64,000 nucleotides of DNA from Liolophura sinensis (GCF_032854445.1 NC_088298.1:9907504-9971503); one strand, 5' to 3'. Shown: positions 32,252 to 45,429, counted from the stretch's first letter. Notes: generated from the letters alone by a model not told the origin. Numbers and translations are program-made.

Positions 32252-34123
32252 ATGGATAATGAAAGGAGAAAGTTTAGATCACGAGGAAAGCGTAAACGAA
32301 GGTTTTATGGAAATCAACACTCCTCAACACGAGATTCAAGTGAAGTAAGTGGTGATCAACAACAACAACAACATGAAGTTAGCGATCGAAGGGATGGCTG
32401 TGGTTTTGTTTCTAGTCAACAAATGGACAATGTTGAAGCCCCAACAACACAGAGTGCTTCTAAAAGGAAGCTAGACTGTAGTGCTACAGTGTGTGAGCAG
32501 ACTGATGGCGGTGTCAGTGATAAACTAAGCGGTTTTAGACTTATGGATTTGTCAGTACTTTCAGCTACATTTGAGCAGTGCTGTGTTTGTAAATCATGTC
32601 GAAGTGGGAACCTTGTGCTTTCTGAGGACTTGCAAAGGAAAAAAGGTTTATCAATGTATTTGGAGCTGACATGCTCATTTTGTCATAGACAAACTGAACT
32701 CTATACATCAAGCAAATGTGATAGGAGCCAAGTGTATGAGGTGAATAGACGAGCCGTATTGGCTATGGCTACCCTCGGTCAGGGATTGAGCTCGCTTGAA
32801 AGTTTTTGTGCCGACATGGATATGCCACCTCCCATGACCCCTGATGTCTATAGAGACACCCATGATGCTATTATAGATGCCACAAAATATGTTGCACAAG
32901 AGAGTATGCAACATGCGTCCAATCTGGAACATGAAACAGTCGGCGCTGATTACAACACTCCCGTGGACACTAAATGTATGTTTGACGGCACGTGGCGTCG
33001 CAGAGGACACGCCTCTCTCCAAGGAGGAGTCACAGCTATTTCACCATATTCTGGGAAAGTACTGGACTATGAGATACTGAACAAATTTTGCAAGGGGTGT
33101 AGCTACTGGGAATCCAAGGATAAAGAGTCTGTTCCATACCAGCAGTGGGCAGCTAACCATAAATGCAGCATCAATCACGAAGGATCTGCAGCAGCCATGG
33201 AACCGATAGGAGTGAAAAACATTTACTTGAGATCAGTGGAAGAGAGAAAGCTAAGATACACACAATACATCGGGGACGGGGACTCAAAGTCATTCTCTAA
33301 CATAAGTGAGAAGGAAAAGCCCTACGGTAATGTTGAAATCGTGAAATTAGAATGTGTCGGTCACGTGCAAAAGAGAATGGGAACAGGTCTAAGAAATCTG
33401 AAAAAATCAAGTGGAAAAAAGAAACTTTCTGACAATAAAACACTTGGTGGGAGAGGGAGGTTAACAAACAAAGTTATTGATAAACTTCAAATTTATTATG
33501 GTCTAGCGATAAGGCGAAACAAACAAAACCTCAAAGGTATGAAACGGGAAATTTTGGCTGGCCTGTACCACAGTGCCAGTACAGATGAAAACCCACAGCA
33601 TCAGTACTGCCCAGAAGAAGAAGATACCTGGTGCAAGTGGCAGCAGGCTAAAAAAAACAGTACTTCCCAGGACTACGAACACAAACACCCACTTCCACCA
33701 GCTGTTATAGAGGCTATCAAGCCTCTGTATACTCGCCTGTCACAAGAATCCCTTCTGAAACGGTGTTTGGAAGGGCATACGCAAAATAATTGCGAATCAA
33801 TAAACAGTTTAATTTGGCAAAGATGTCCAAAGGAAAAATTCAGTGGTATCAGGGGGTTGTCTTTTGCTTTTGCTGATGCAGTCATTCAATTTAATGAAGG
33901 GAAATTGGGTGGGAATAAAGTACTTGAACGTTTAGGCATTCAAAATACTGTATTTTTCACTGTCGGATACAAAAAGCGTGACAGCAGACGTATTGTTTCT
34001 AGCATAACAAAGGCATCTGAAATAACAAAAAAGATTAGACAAAGCAAAAGACAGCATAGAGTTATGCAGCAGGAACACTCAATGGAGCAGGAGGGCACAG
34101 TATATGAATCTGGGGCATTTTAA
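32252..34123 (+). CDS. Kolobok transposase, 623 aa, uninterrupted
   Basis: Nuclear DNA transposase that would act on the element's TTAA-flanked ends. The N-terminus is basic (RKFRSRGKRKRRF), then there is a Cys-rich region with CCVCKSC and CSFCH pairs (about residues 108-155). The catalytic domain shows CMFDGTWRRRGHASLQGG (first Asp, about 243), SYWESKD, YIGDGDSKSFSN (second Asp, about 341), LECVGHVQKRMG (the C-x2-H found in Kolobok and Mutator-like transposases, about 368) and QNNCESINSLIW (catalytic Glu, about 512). Databases also name this domain Mutator-like. The TTAA target duplication supports Kolobok. Length is normal and no stop interrupts it. Confidence 0.86.
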   Translation: MDNERRKFRSRGKRKRRFYGNQHSSTRDSSEVSGDQQQQQHEVSDRRDGCGFVSSQQMDNVEAPTTQSASKRKLDCSATVCEQTDGGVSDKLSGFRLMDLSVLSATFEQCCVCKSCRSGNLVLSEDLQRKKGLSMYLELTCSFCHRQTELYTSSKCDRSQVYEVNRRAVLAMATLGQGLSSLESFCADMDMPPPMTPDVYRDTHDAIIDATKYVAQESMQHASNLEHETVGADYNTPVDTKCMFDGTWRRRGHASLQGGVTAISPYSGKVLDYEILNKFCKGCSYWESKDKESVPYQQWAANHKCSINHEGSAAAMEPIGVKNIYLRSVEERKLRYTQYIGDGDSKSFSNISEKEKPYGNVEIVKLECVGHVQKRMGTGLRNLKKSSGKKKLSDNKTLGGRGRLTNKVIDKLQIYYGLAIRRNKQNLKGMKREILAGLYHSASTDENPQHQYCPEEEDTWCKWQQAKKNSTSQDYEHKHPLPPAVIEAIKPLYTRLSQESLLKRCLEGHTQNNCESINSLIWQRCPKEKFSGIRGLSFAFADAVIQFNEGKLGGNKVLERLGIQNTVFFTVGYKKRDSRRIVSSITKASEITKKIRQSKRQHRVMQQEHSMEQEGTVYESGAF

Positions 34124-35031
34124 GTCCCATATGTTGTACAACCATTTCTGAAATTGGTAAACCCTTTTCAAATGCAAATTACTCGTTTTTCACTTTTTTC
34201 GTGTTTTGACTTGGTTTGGCAGCTCTATATCTCTTATTTTTGGTCCTATTGGAATAAAATTTTTAGGATGTATTCTATATATCTGGTGTTGTGCAATAAA
34301 CCAGTAAAAGTTTCAAAGTTTTCATTGTAACCTAGCTATATGGGCAAAATTTACATAAAAGCGGATTATGCAAATTAGCCACCAGTCTAAAAAATAATGT
34401 AAAAAATAAATACTGCTCTGATATAATATCTGATAGGGTTAGTGCACAATAGGAGCCATTCTGGAAATTCTATAACTTTTATTGAAATTGAACCAAAATT
34501 GTGGAATATAGCACTGACAACACGTTTTCGCATAATTAATGAGCTTCCGTGGTTACCATGGCAACCGTATTTAGATAATTATGCTGGTTAAATTTACTTT
34601 TAATGCCTAATCCCATTAACACGTTGACTGCTGGCTGATATGACCATAATGGGTCAAATAGGCCAAGCATGGATTATGATACATACTATCCTTGTATTCA
34701 ATTTCCACATACTGAAACCAGTGACAGTTTTCATAATAACCACAGAAAGGGGAATTCCCTTATGACGAGTTTACTCGCGCTTGGCAAATACGAATGACTC
34801 CGCTTGCCACACCGCCAGCTGACGATATATATCGCATGAGGAATAAACCATCTCAGATCTGTTTATTACATAGGTTACCTAATTGTTTATAGAGTAAGCC
34901 CAAATACTTCTTGGATTTAGCTTACGTGTTCAAGGCTACTCGTACATTGCTCATTTGCTGTGAGGTATTACATCACTTCCTGTGGTTTTGTAAGTTTTCA
35001 CGTGGTGTCTGAAGTTCAGAGAGCTGTAAAG

Positions 35032-36838
35032 ATGGCTGTGTGGAACGCAGAACAGGTCGCGGATCTATTGATGTGTGAGTCTTCCGATGATGGTGGGAAC
35101 GAATCATCCGTTGTTGACTCAGAAGACAGTGAGTTTCGTATTTCAAGCAGTGGTGGAGAGGATCCTACAGTTTCTTCGGAAACAGAAAGTACCGACAGTG
35201 AAAACAGAACGTACGTAACACGTGGTCGCTCGAGGGCTAGAGGTCGGCGCGTGAGAACACGTGGTGGTGGAGTTAGGGCCCGGGGCGGAAGCCGTGGAGT
35301 GTGTGTAACACCCAACCGATCGAGATCTGTAAGTCCTCAACCCAGACGAACCAGGGCAATTCATGTTCCACACCATGACTGGACCGAGGTGGCGCAAGAC
35401 CCTCCAGATTTCCCATTTACCCAGACACCGGGGCTAATCAACCCTGTACCAAATGGGTCACCTGCAGAATTGTTTGAATTATTCGTAACTCCAGAACTAA
35501 TTGATATGATGGTGACAGAAACAAACCGGTATGCTGCAGCACAAATAAATAAACAGCGCCCACTACGCAGGCATTCCCGTTTGAATGACTGGCGTGACAC
35601 TAATGCAGTGGAAATGAAAAAGTTTCTGGCACTCTTACTTCACATGGGCCCCGTCTCGCTGCCCACGATAGAGCATTACTGGAGTACAAACAATTTATAC
35701 AAAAACACTCTGTTTGGCAGTATCATGAGCCGCAACAGATTCCAACTTCTGCTTCGCTTTTGGCATTTTACAGATAATGCGAACGCAGATGCCACAGATC
35801 GTTTGTATAAATTGAGACTTGTATTAGAACATTTCAACCATACTATGGACAGGATATATTATCCAAGGAAAGAACTCAGCATTGATGAATCAATGGTATT
35901 GTGGCGAGGGAGGCTGGTTTTCAGGCAGTATATAAAGAACAAACGTCACAAGTATGGTATAAAACTGTATGAGTTGTGTGAATCACGAGGGCTAGTTCTG
36001 AGGATTCGTGTTTACACGGGCACAGCTATCGATGACATGAACATGGGACAGTCAGGTGCTATCGTCATGAAACTGTTGGACGGATTTCTGGATAAAGGAC
36101 ATGTTGTTTTCACAGACAACTATTATAATTCTGTGGGACTTGTAAAAAGGCTAACTAACCGATCTACTTACATTTGTGGCACACTTCGCTTTGATCGTAA
36201 GGAGAATCCAAAGGAAGTTGCAAGTAAAAAGCTGAAAAAAGGTGAACATGCTTGGAAACGTTCTGAAAGCGTTGTAGTATGCAAGTGGAAAGATAAGCGT
36301 GATGTGTTGACAATAAGTAACATGCACAGGGTCGAAATGATCAATGTAGTAAATCGCCGACAGCAGATGTCTATCAAACCAAATATAGTGCAAGATTACA
36401 ATGACGGTATGTCGGGTGTTGACACATCGGATCAAATGCTATCGTACTATTCTGGCCTTAGGAAGACTCTCCGATGGTACAAGAAAATGGGACTTCATAA
36501 TCTCGAGGTTTGCATAAATAAATGCTCACATCCTGCACTCTGATAACAATCCTGCAAACGCAATGAAACTCCTGGAATTCAGGGAAGCTGTGACAACCCA
36601 TCTCCTCGGTGACTCGTTGAATGTGATTCCCGCGGCAGGACCTAGCCCAACATCCCAATCATCGTTCCATTACTTGGAGCACTTGCCCGCCACAGAGAAG
36701 AAGGAACGCCCCACGAAGAGGTGCAGAATTTGTAGCATGCAAGGCTTGCGAAGAGAAACTCGGTACATTTGTGCCGAGTGTCCTGACAAACCGGCACTTT
36801 GTGTAGAACCGTGCTTTAGGCAACATCATGTAAATTAG
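35032..36838 (+). pseudogene. piggyBac transposase of PB3, near-intact, one frameshift
   Basis: The start at 35032 (MAVWNAEQVADLLMCESSDD) matches the PB1 N-terminus. An acidic region and an Arg/Gly-rich repeat (RGRSRARGRRVRTRGGG) precede the core. Catalytic motifs are ELSIDESMVLWRGRL, VFTDNYYNSVGL and YNDGMSGVDTSDQM. The main frame ends at 36543 after a one-base shift in an A-rich run near 36520. The Cys-rich tail (CRICSMQGLRRETRYICAEC then CVEPCF) is in the next frame, 36563-36838. Apart from this single shift the protein would be about 600 residues, as in PB1. It is better preserved than PB1. Confidence 0.9.
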
Positions 36839-37231
36839 GGACCTTCAGCACGACATTGACAGTTCTTGAAATTGCTATCAGTGAGCACTTATTCCGCAGT
36901 GGTCAAGATACATTTGTAGTTACTTATGACTGGTTTTATTTTATAATTTCAACATATGTATGTGCTTTCCTCTCGAGCCCAGCTGGCTCTGTAAATATAA
37001 GTTTCTTTTTTGATTTTAGGCACGGGGTTAGTGCCACGTGGTCCAACTTTCGTCACATCGGTATGTGAAATAATAAAGAAAGATGGCGATTGTTTCAGAC
37101 GTACACTATATTGTTGTTTTATTTATTCATCAAACAAAAGAATAATGCCAAAACTATGCGTCTAATGAGGCTAGCCAGCCAAAACTCTCCCGCCAGGGGG
37201 AGCCGCTGTCCATGAGTGGTAGTGGTTCAAC

Positions 37232-39812
37232 ATGGCTACTTCCACGTATGCTGGCTGGACAGTGACTAAATTAAAAGTTGAGTTATCGCGGAGAGGGGCA
37301 GCATTGTCAGGTCGGAAGGAAGCACTGATTGAAAGGTTTGTAGTCTTTTAGTTTGATGTTTTATGCAATTGTTTTTCAAATATCACACTGTTTTGGCATG
37401 AAAGATACGTGTCAGCGTCGGTGTTGTTGTTGTAATTTACATGTAGCTAGGCCTAAGTTTTACACGTGGTAAAAGAAAATATGGTTTTAAAAAAAATGGA
37501 TATAACCATAAAAGTCATGGTTGTTGATCAGCACTTCTGCTAGTGTTTCTATCCCCAGTTTTCAGATAATTCTTTTTTTTTTCTGCCCTTGTTAATTATA
37601 GGCTGGAAGCGTATGACAGAAACAGAAATTTTCAAAGTGAAAACACCATTATTCTTCCCGACCAGTGCGTGCCTAACTGGCCTAAGGAAGGTTTCAAGCA
37701 ACTTGTTCCAGAACATAAGGTCTTGCTTCCAAAAGTTACTGCCACACAAGTCGAAGGTTACTTCAAATATAGGATTGCAGTGGACAACAACATGACGCAG
37801 GATTTGAAAGCTCTTGAGAAGGGAAAGAGACTAGTCGAAAGCCAGCGTATTACAGCCTGCAGCACACACATTACAAAATGTGACGTGTATTTCACAGGCA
37901 TTGTTAAGGCTGCTATGAAGAAAAAGGTGAGTTAATTTTATATTTTTGACATCTGTGATAATTTGAGGTCCAGTCTTTTCTGTAGACAAGTTCCAGGTCG
38001 CTGCATTCCAGCCAGGCCTTATCCCGCAGTATCAAACAAATCGTGGTATGGGTGAATACCTTGAAATTATCTTGATACTGTCCACACACACCCAAAATAC
38101 CCCCAAAGAATTCAATAAATTATTTAAATTTTAAGTTTTATTATATAAAAAAGGGAAGATTTTTTGTTTTGTTTAGTTTGTGTTAATTTAAATTTTATAA
38201 ATTTAAGGTATCTTACACGTACAAACTACGAGTGAATGGTCAAAGTGGGGAGGTTGTCAACTCTAGCTGCGAATGCCCAGCAGGAAAGGGGCCAAACGGG
38301 ACATGCAAACACATAGCTGCTGTGCTGATAATGATAGCAGAGTTTGTGAAGACAGGGCAGATCCTTGTACAAAAAAGTTGTACAGCCAACCTTCAGACAT
38401 TTCATGTCCCTAAACGATCACATGACAGTGAGTAATATAAAATCAAGAGAATAAAAAAAAAGCAAAAAAAAAAACACTTACGCAAGTTTTGTTGTTTAAT
38501 AGTAATCTTTGTACAAGTTTGGCTGCTCTGTGCTCTGTTTTAAACGACTATAAACCCTTTATTAGATGCAAATACATGATCTTAAACAAGGCAATGAAAA
38601 AATTTGGAATTTTTCAGTGTGTTGCAATGTTCTTTCACATTCAATTTTCTTTACGTTCGAGGGTCCCCAGTAAAGGCACAGGATCTTCCGCCAAGTAAAA
38701 AGCAGTGCCTGGATGACCCCAGAGATCCAGCCTTCAGAAATATGCCAGCGTACAACGACTATGTGCGCAATTTAGTGATCAACTATTGTGCATCCAGCCA
38801 GAAGACCTTGACTATGCTTTACCTCTACCCAAGAGCAGATCTCCAAACAGCTGTGCAGGACCACGACTATTTAGAAAAACCTTTCATTCATTACTGGATT
38901 CAGAGAATGTTTGATGTAAGTTTGAGCATTTAATTTGTACGTGTGATGTTTGTACATTGCTGTATTGAAAGATCGTTTGATGTAAATTTATACATTTTGT
39001 AGCTGAAAACTAACACAAATATAAATTTTAGTTTCTAATTAGATGATATCATCCTTTGATCAAACAGACTGCAGTTTCAGTTTCAGTTCCGTAACAGTGC
39101 AAAAGTGTGCCAACCTTTTGATATACATGTGAACTATAAATACATCATTTTTTACATTTACAGCTCACACCGTTTGCTACAGATGCCCTGGAGACAGCGA
39201 CCAGACAACAAAGTTCCTGCAGAGCGTGGCACGAAGCACGAGAATGGAGGATTACTGCCTCAAATTTTGGGGACATCATAAATATGACAGAGAGGAGGAA
39301 TAAACAAAAACTGTGCAAAACCATCTGTGATCCCCCAAACCTTACCCATCCTGCAGTTATCCATGGACTTAAATTTGAGTCGATCGCTTTAACAAAATTT
39401 CAACAAACATTTGGTCTCACAGTAGAAAAGTGTGGACTCTTTGTAAACCCTGAATATCCTTGGCTTGGGGCATCACCAGACGGGGTTATTAACAGCAAAG
39501 AGATAGTTGAAATTAAATGCCCTTATACTGGAAGGCAGAAAGAGATAAAACCATCCAAAGAATTCCCTTTCTTGAAGTATGACCAGCAAAACTGTGTTGT
39601 TTTAAACCCTGAGCACAAGTATTATCATCAAATACAGGGCCAATTGTTTATTTCCAATAGAGAAATTTGTCACTTTGTTGTTTACACAGAAAAAAGACTT
39701 ATTTGTCCAGCAGATAAGCATTGACAGGAAATATTGCCTTTATTCCTTGATTCCCAAGTTAGAACTTTTTTATGAGAAATACTTTGTTCCATATGTTGCA
39801 AGTAACCTGTAA
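37232..39812 (+). CDS. ISL2EU second protein: SAP, SWIM zinc finger and YqaJ-type nuclease, five exons
   Basis: The exons I infer are 37232-37335, 37602-37926, 38208-38427, 38671-38915 and 39164-39724; all junctions are GT-AG and keep phase. The N-terminal SAP motif is TVTKLKVELSRRGAALSGRK (DNA binding). The SWIM finger is CECPAGKGPNGTCKH (C-x-C...C-x-H). The last exon is a YqaJ/lambda-exonuclease-like fold: WRITASNFGDI, LKFESIALTKF, WLGASPDGV (Asp) and EIVEIKCP (Glu-x-Lys). It is about 484 residues. A shift in an A-run near 39692 moves the expected last 40 residues (to 39812) out of frame, so the C-terminus may be damaged. The role in transposition is unknown. Confidence 0.78.
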
Positions 39813-40807
39813 GTTCAGGGATGGGAATTTTCAGCTGGTTTGGATGAAAAAATGAACTTCAAAAGGTTGTGATTTCTGTCCAAAATAAATAAATACTTCA
39901 CTATTTACTTTCGATATTATATAGTTGTCCAAGGTAATTTTCAGCTGATTTGTGTCAAAAGAATTCTCATCCCTGTAAGCTGTAAACATTTTAATCCTTT
40001 GCCATCCTTTCAAAATCTTGTATAGGAAATTGCATATTTATTAGCTTTCTGCATCCTCAGAGCCGTCCTGGCAAAACACAGTTGACTGTGTTTTACGATG
40101 GAGTCTTTCACAAAGACTAATTTTATTAAAGACTTTGATGACGTACTGCACGTGGAGTTTGTTTACCTTGTCAAGCCATTTACGGTTTACTCTGGACACT
40201 CATTCCTCTGGGTTTAGTGGTTTCCTACACTCGTAAAGTAACGGGCAGCATAATATTCAACAGAGAAAAATTCTTGAATCTGGCGTTTAACGAACAATGA
40301 AGCAATCAAACAAACTGTTTAGAATACTAGAAAACCCAAATGCATAAAACTGTAGTGCTATTAAATGAAGGTGTACACTGAAAAAGGCTCTGCAATAAAT
40401 CATTATTAATCAGAATTCATCATGGAGCAGTTCACTGAACCAAATTGTCCTTGCAGAAAAAGAAGAAATATCAGTATGATCAGCTCCTTTTTCACTGTAC
40501 ATCTTTATCAAATAGTCACTCCAGGTGGTCAAAATGAAGAATAACAGAAAAATGAAATCATTTGTTCGCAAGTATCTTTCAATTATATATTTAAACAAGA
40601 ATTTCAGCACTGTGAGAGTACAAAACTCCACCCTTATCACAGGTCATAAATGCCGCATGTACTAATGGCAACTGCCTCCCAAATTACCCATGAACTGACT
40701 TCATACACATATGCAGGTAACATGCAGGTACAAAAGGGTAGAAAATGCAAATTTGATTGACCTGTATAATGAATTACATTAAATTGTCAAAAAACCTTCA
40801 GGCTAGT
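39813..40807. other. ISL2EU space between convergent genes
   Basis: This is non-coding sequence between the stops of the two ISL2EU genes. A GGCGTTTAACG segment near 40280 resembles a SINE tail fragment. Nothing else was recognised. Confidence 0.4.
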
Positions 40808-42734
40808 CTATTTACAATAGCTTTTCTGAAATTTGACAAAACATAGCAGATATACACAATCCTGGAGCCAAAAAACACGCTTGCTTACTGGAAGTTTTTT
40901 CCGAAGAATTTTGAAGGTTTTGCCCAAGCCTATAACCCTCTCAACGTATATTCGTTTTGAGGAAATACGTCGGTCATGTATGACATCAGTTGGCTCCAAC
41001 TGTGATTTTCCCTTTAACATTGTTGGGGTATTTACAAACACATCCTGATTGGCAAAAAGATCTTGAACTAAAATCCCTCTATCTGCCATGATGCTATCGT
41101 TCGGACTAAACATATCTCCGTTAAGTAAAGCTGATCTTTCTATGATCTGTCTATCACTGGCAGAACCTCCATAGCTTTCACTTACAAAACTAACTAGCCC
41201 GCGAGGGGTACATCCAATCATGGTCTTCAAAGTGTTCCTGTTTTTGTAAGTGGAGAATGTCACACTCTGAGCATTCACATGAGCTGGTTTGGCAATAGGT
41301 ACCTCTGTAGCGTCTAACACAACTCTTGTCGACCCGAACTGTTTAGCAAAACTTTTTGGCATAGTTTGTTGAACAACAGACTTTGGTGGCCACAAACTTA
41401 TTTCTTTCAGTTGGAAGTAAAGAAAGTTAATCCACTTGTTTACTAAGAATGAAACTGTGCTTTCACTAATGCTGAACAAAATGCTAAGTTTTCTGTCTTC
41501 TTTGGCTTGTCTCAGTTTCATTAAAACTAAAAAGAGTTGATCTACTAGCTCTAAAAGTGTGCACTTAAAATCTAGATGATAGACAGTTGCGCACAGTAGA
41601 TTAAATATCAACATGAAATGATTGTAATCATCCATCCCTGTGTAATATTGAACAGCTCTTGGATTGTTCTCGTATTTACGCACAGACATTCTACAGTCAA
41701 AATCTGACAGAAGACTACATTCTACTGCAGCATCACAGGATTTTGGTGTGAGTTCAATCGGTTCTTCAGCTGTAATGTCTGGATCTGGAGATTCTGTTTC
41801 AAGCTCAACTTCATTTCCAATGTCTGCTATGACACTCCTTCCAACACAGTCAAGAGAAATTGTCTTCTTCTCATGCCTTAACTTCCTTCGCAAGGCCGAT
41901 GCAGACAGAGCACCAGAAAATTTGAAGATGGAGGGCACAGCATCTGGCTTTAACCTCTTTCTTTTTCCTGAAATAAAACAGAATACCAAACAGTAATAAA
42001 GAATTGTGGATTGGTTGTATACATGTACATGCACATGTTGAAATTGTATGTTTCATTTAGTCACACAGAACCTAAATAACAAAGTCACATGCACAAAATC
42101 AATCTACAACTGTCAGTAAAAAAGAATACAGTAATGAGGAAGGTAATCGCATTTCACAAGCTGCCAGTATGACGTATGGATCGAGAGTTTGTATACTAAA
42201 ACAACAACAACAACATTACTGGCCTTGTGACAAGATTAGATTTGTTTTATTGTCCATGAGAAAACGGAATTCAGCTGTGGAGTGTAAAAGCAATATTTCA
42301 GGATATGATTCGATTATGGACAAGCTGTATGTTTCAAATAAACAAACCTAGATATGAGCTCTCGAAGTAGGGTAGGGCGGGGCAAGAAGCCCAGGCGAGG
42401 CAAAAAGCCCACCCCACATTTGGAAGTAATGACGTCATCCTCCAGCCCGCGAACTGCTCAGGTCAAGTGAGGTCGTCAAGGCTGAAAGTCTCATGGAGCG
42501 GCAGGTTTGAAGGCGGCGTAGTTTTCCTTCGTCACGGTGAGTGTGAAAATTGACACATTTTTTGTAAAAACATAGCATGATATATTACGAGATACAGACT
42601 GAAGGAAAAGTCCAATTAACAAGACACTTGGTGTGCAATAAACCCTTGTAATTATGCTTCGTACGCAGCTGCTCCACAGCAAGAAATATCTGACTGGCCT
42701 TGCGCAATTGAAAAAAATGTTGAACCACGTGGCT

Positions 42735-42815
42735 GGGGCAAAACGCCCATGCGTGTCTGGGGCTAAAACGCCCACTGTGTGCGTTTTACCCCAGTGCATG
42801 TGCGTTTTGCCCCAT
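42735..42815. repeat. P2 left subterminal motif cluster
   Basis: Four copies of a GGGGCAAAACGCCC-like motif, two in each orientation, lie within about 80 bp. They are candidates for transposase binding sites. Confidence 0.7.
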
Positions 42816-43163
42816 CAACAGTATTCCCAGTTTAATAAGTTTTTAACGTTAGTGCAAATAATATGTGTAGTAAATACCAGTAGTTTGTAATGTATAACCA
42901 CTACCTAGGGATATACATCTATGTACATATTTACAAATTCCTAAGGTTGGATGACATTTGTGATAAAACGGGGCAGCTAGTTTGCGAGGATTGGTAAAAA
43001 AAGCCTAAACTGTTTTGAATTTGATGAAATGGTATCAAAGGCATCTTTTCCATCTAATAAAATCTATCTATGGTATACGTGTATATATATAACATATATT
43101 TTGGGATGTGTGATACGGCTTATAATGGGAAAATATTTTCTCACGCTTGTTTCAGATTTCACT

Positions 43164-45203
43164 ATGGTGAGGAAATACAAACGTAAATCCACTAGGGGAC
43201 AATACGGGAACCAACAACTTACTTTGGCTTTGGAAGCAGTGAAAGGGGGTATGCCACTCCTGCGAGCGTCGAAGGAATTTGATATTCCCCGTAGGACCAT
43301 AAGACGCCACAGGGATCGACTGGTGGCCAATCCGGGTGTTTCACGTCTTGGTAGACATCGTGTTATCCTCACAGAAAATCTCGAGAAAGAACTAAATGAC
43401 CACATTCAGTATATGGAAAAGTCTCTCTACGGACTGACCACACAAGACGTTAGAAGACTCGCCTACGAGCTGGCTGAGGCAGTTGGATTGCAACACCCAT
43501 TCAGTCATGATCGCAAAATGGCTGGGAAGGACTGGCTTTCAGGATTTCTCACTCGCCATCAAAATTTGAGCATTAGAGAACCTCAAGGAACTAATCTCTC
43601 CAGGGCGGTTGGGTTCAACAAACCTAAAGTTCAACAGTTTTTCGGTGTGTACAAGGAGTTGCTTCAATCTGAGGAATTTACACCTGCCCGTGTTTGGAAT
43701 ATGGATGAGACTGGGATAACAAGCGTACATAAGCCAGGGAAAATTCTTGCCACCAAGGGCATGAAACAGGTGAGCCGGATGACAAGTGGAGAGCGTGGCA
43801 AGACGGTGACTGTGATTTGTGGAATGAATGCTGCAGGCATGTATGTACCCCCTATGCTTATTTTCCCCCGAAAGAGGATGGTCGATGCGTTGATGGCCGG
43901 CGCACCTCCGCAAGCAGTCGGTTATGCAAGCCCAAATGGGTGGACTGACGCAGAACTTTTTCTCAGGTGGTTGGAGCATTTTGTGAACTTTACAAATGCT
44001 TCAAAAGATGTTAAGCAAATAATTATTCTTGATGGTCACCACAGTCACAAAACACTGGCGGCAGTTACCTACGCACGGGAGCATGGCTTGCATCTTCTAA
44101 CTCTGCCACCCCACAGTACACACAAGATGCATCCGTTAGACAGGACGTACTTCAAATCCCTCAAGAGTGGGTATAATGCAGCATGTGACTCGTGGATGGT
44201 TGCCAACCCTGGGAAGCGAATTTCATTCTTCGAAATGGCTGCTATATTTGGCAAGGCTTACCTGAAGTCGGCAACACCTGAAAAGGCTGTTGGGGGGTTC
44301 GCATGTTGCGGAATATGGCCTTTTGATGAGAACCTATTTCCAGATAGTGAGTTCGCCGCAGCTGCAGTGACAGATGAACCTGAACCCCAGAGAGAGACAG
44401 CTAATGGACAGGATACACCCATTACAGAATTGACAGGGACTGTCCGTTCTACCGAAAAACAGCCGAGCGCGGCCATCGGCGAGGAAGAAACTTCTAGTTC
44501 TTCGAGTGAAGAAGCTACACAGTTACCGCCACCATCTGCACCAGGCCCCAGCACTCAAGATGTACCTGGTAATTAACCTCTATGACAGCGTATTTTGTAC
44601 TAAGTGTGTAGGCCTGCTAAATGACTGTGTTTTGCAACATACAGGGAGTCTTCTATTATAAACTATACTTAATTTGTCTGGTTCATATATTGTTGAAAGT
44701 TATATTGTTGTCTTGAGAGTGAATGGGCGCCTTTGTTTATTTCAGGCTCAACAGCACTGCAGAACTTAATTCGAAGCTTGTCACCGACTCCAAAGCTAGC
44801 AACCTCGCGAGCAAGGAAGAGGAAAGCTGAAGGTGCGGCACTGTTAACCTCATCTCCGTACAAGGCAATGCTGGAAGAGAAACAATCTTCAAAAGATGGC
44901 AAGGGTAAGAGGGGTAGGAGAGCTGCCGTCAATAGCTCAGGAAAGAAGAATGGCAAGGGAAATGTGAAGGGAAAAGGGACTGTGGAAAAGACGAAGGACG
45001 CCTGTGAAGACAGCAGCGACGAAGACGAAGTATGGCCTTGTTTGATTTGTGGGGAGCCTTTCTCCAATTCCAAATCAAGGGAAATTTGGGTGAGGTGTGT
45101 AACATGTCTGCAATGGGCACATGAAGAATGTACAAACGGGGAAAAGGTGTTTTTATGTCCGAACTGTGAATCTGACCAGGATTCAGAAGATTCAAGTGAT
45201 TAA
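43164..45203 (+). CDS. pogo-type transposase with C-terminal PHD finger, 2 coding exons, 620 aa
   Basis: Coding exon 1 (43164-44568) begins MVRKYKRKSTRG, the usual pogo start, just after a TTTCAG acceptor. A psq-type helix-turn-helix follows (LALEAVKGGMPLLRASKEF, RRTIRRHRDRL), then a CENP-B-like segment. The DDE core has RVWNMDETGI (Asp, about 179), IIILDGHHSHK (Asp, about 289) and HKMHPLDRTYF (Asp, about 325; 35 residues between the last two). A Ser/Glu-rich tail ends at a GT donor. Exon 2 (44746-45203, after TTTCAG) is in phase and encodes a Lys-rich stretch (a likely nuclear-localisation signal) and a PHD finger, CLICGE...CVTCLQWAHEEC...CPNC. PHD fingers read histone-tail marks; targeting is an inference. 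Confidence 0.87.
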
Positions 45204-45429
45204 ACGAGATTCAGCCAATTTAACCAGAATGTTTTCAGTCGATTCAACAAGTTTTTGGGGTTTTTTTGGATGAACTGAATGTACTTTTTGTTTTGTCATT
45301 ACAAGACCGCCATTAGATACAATTTCCTGTAATGCCTGAGGATTTCTGAATAAAGCAAAAATGCTGGTATTGTATCCGACAAGAGTGGTATGCTTATGAT
45401 GAATGATTATTCCAGTCTGGGGTGTTGAA

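Noticed and set aside
35016-35600. Minus-strand frames opposite the PB3 N-terminus
   Set aside because: Antisense of the Arg/Gly-rich and acidic repeats of the piggyBac transposase; low complexity explains their openness.
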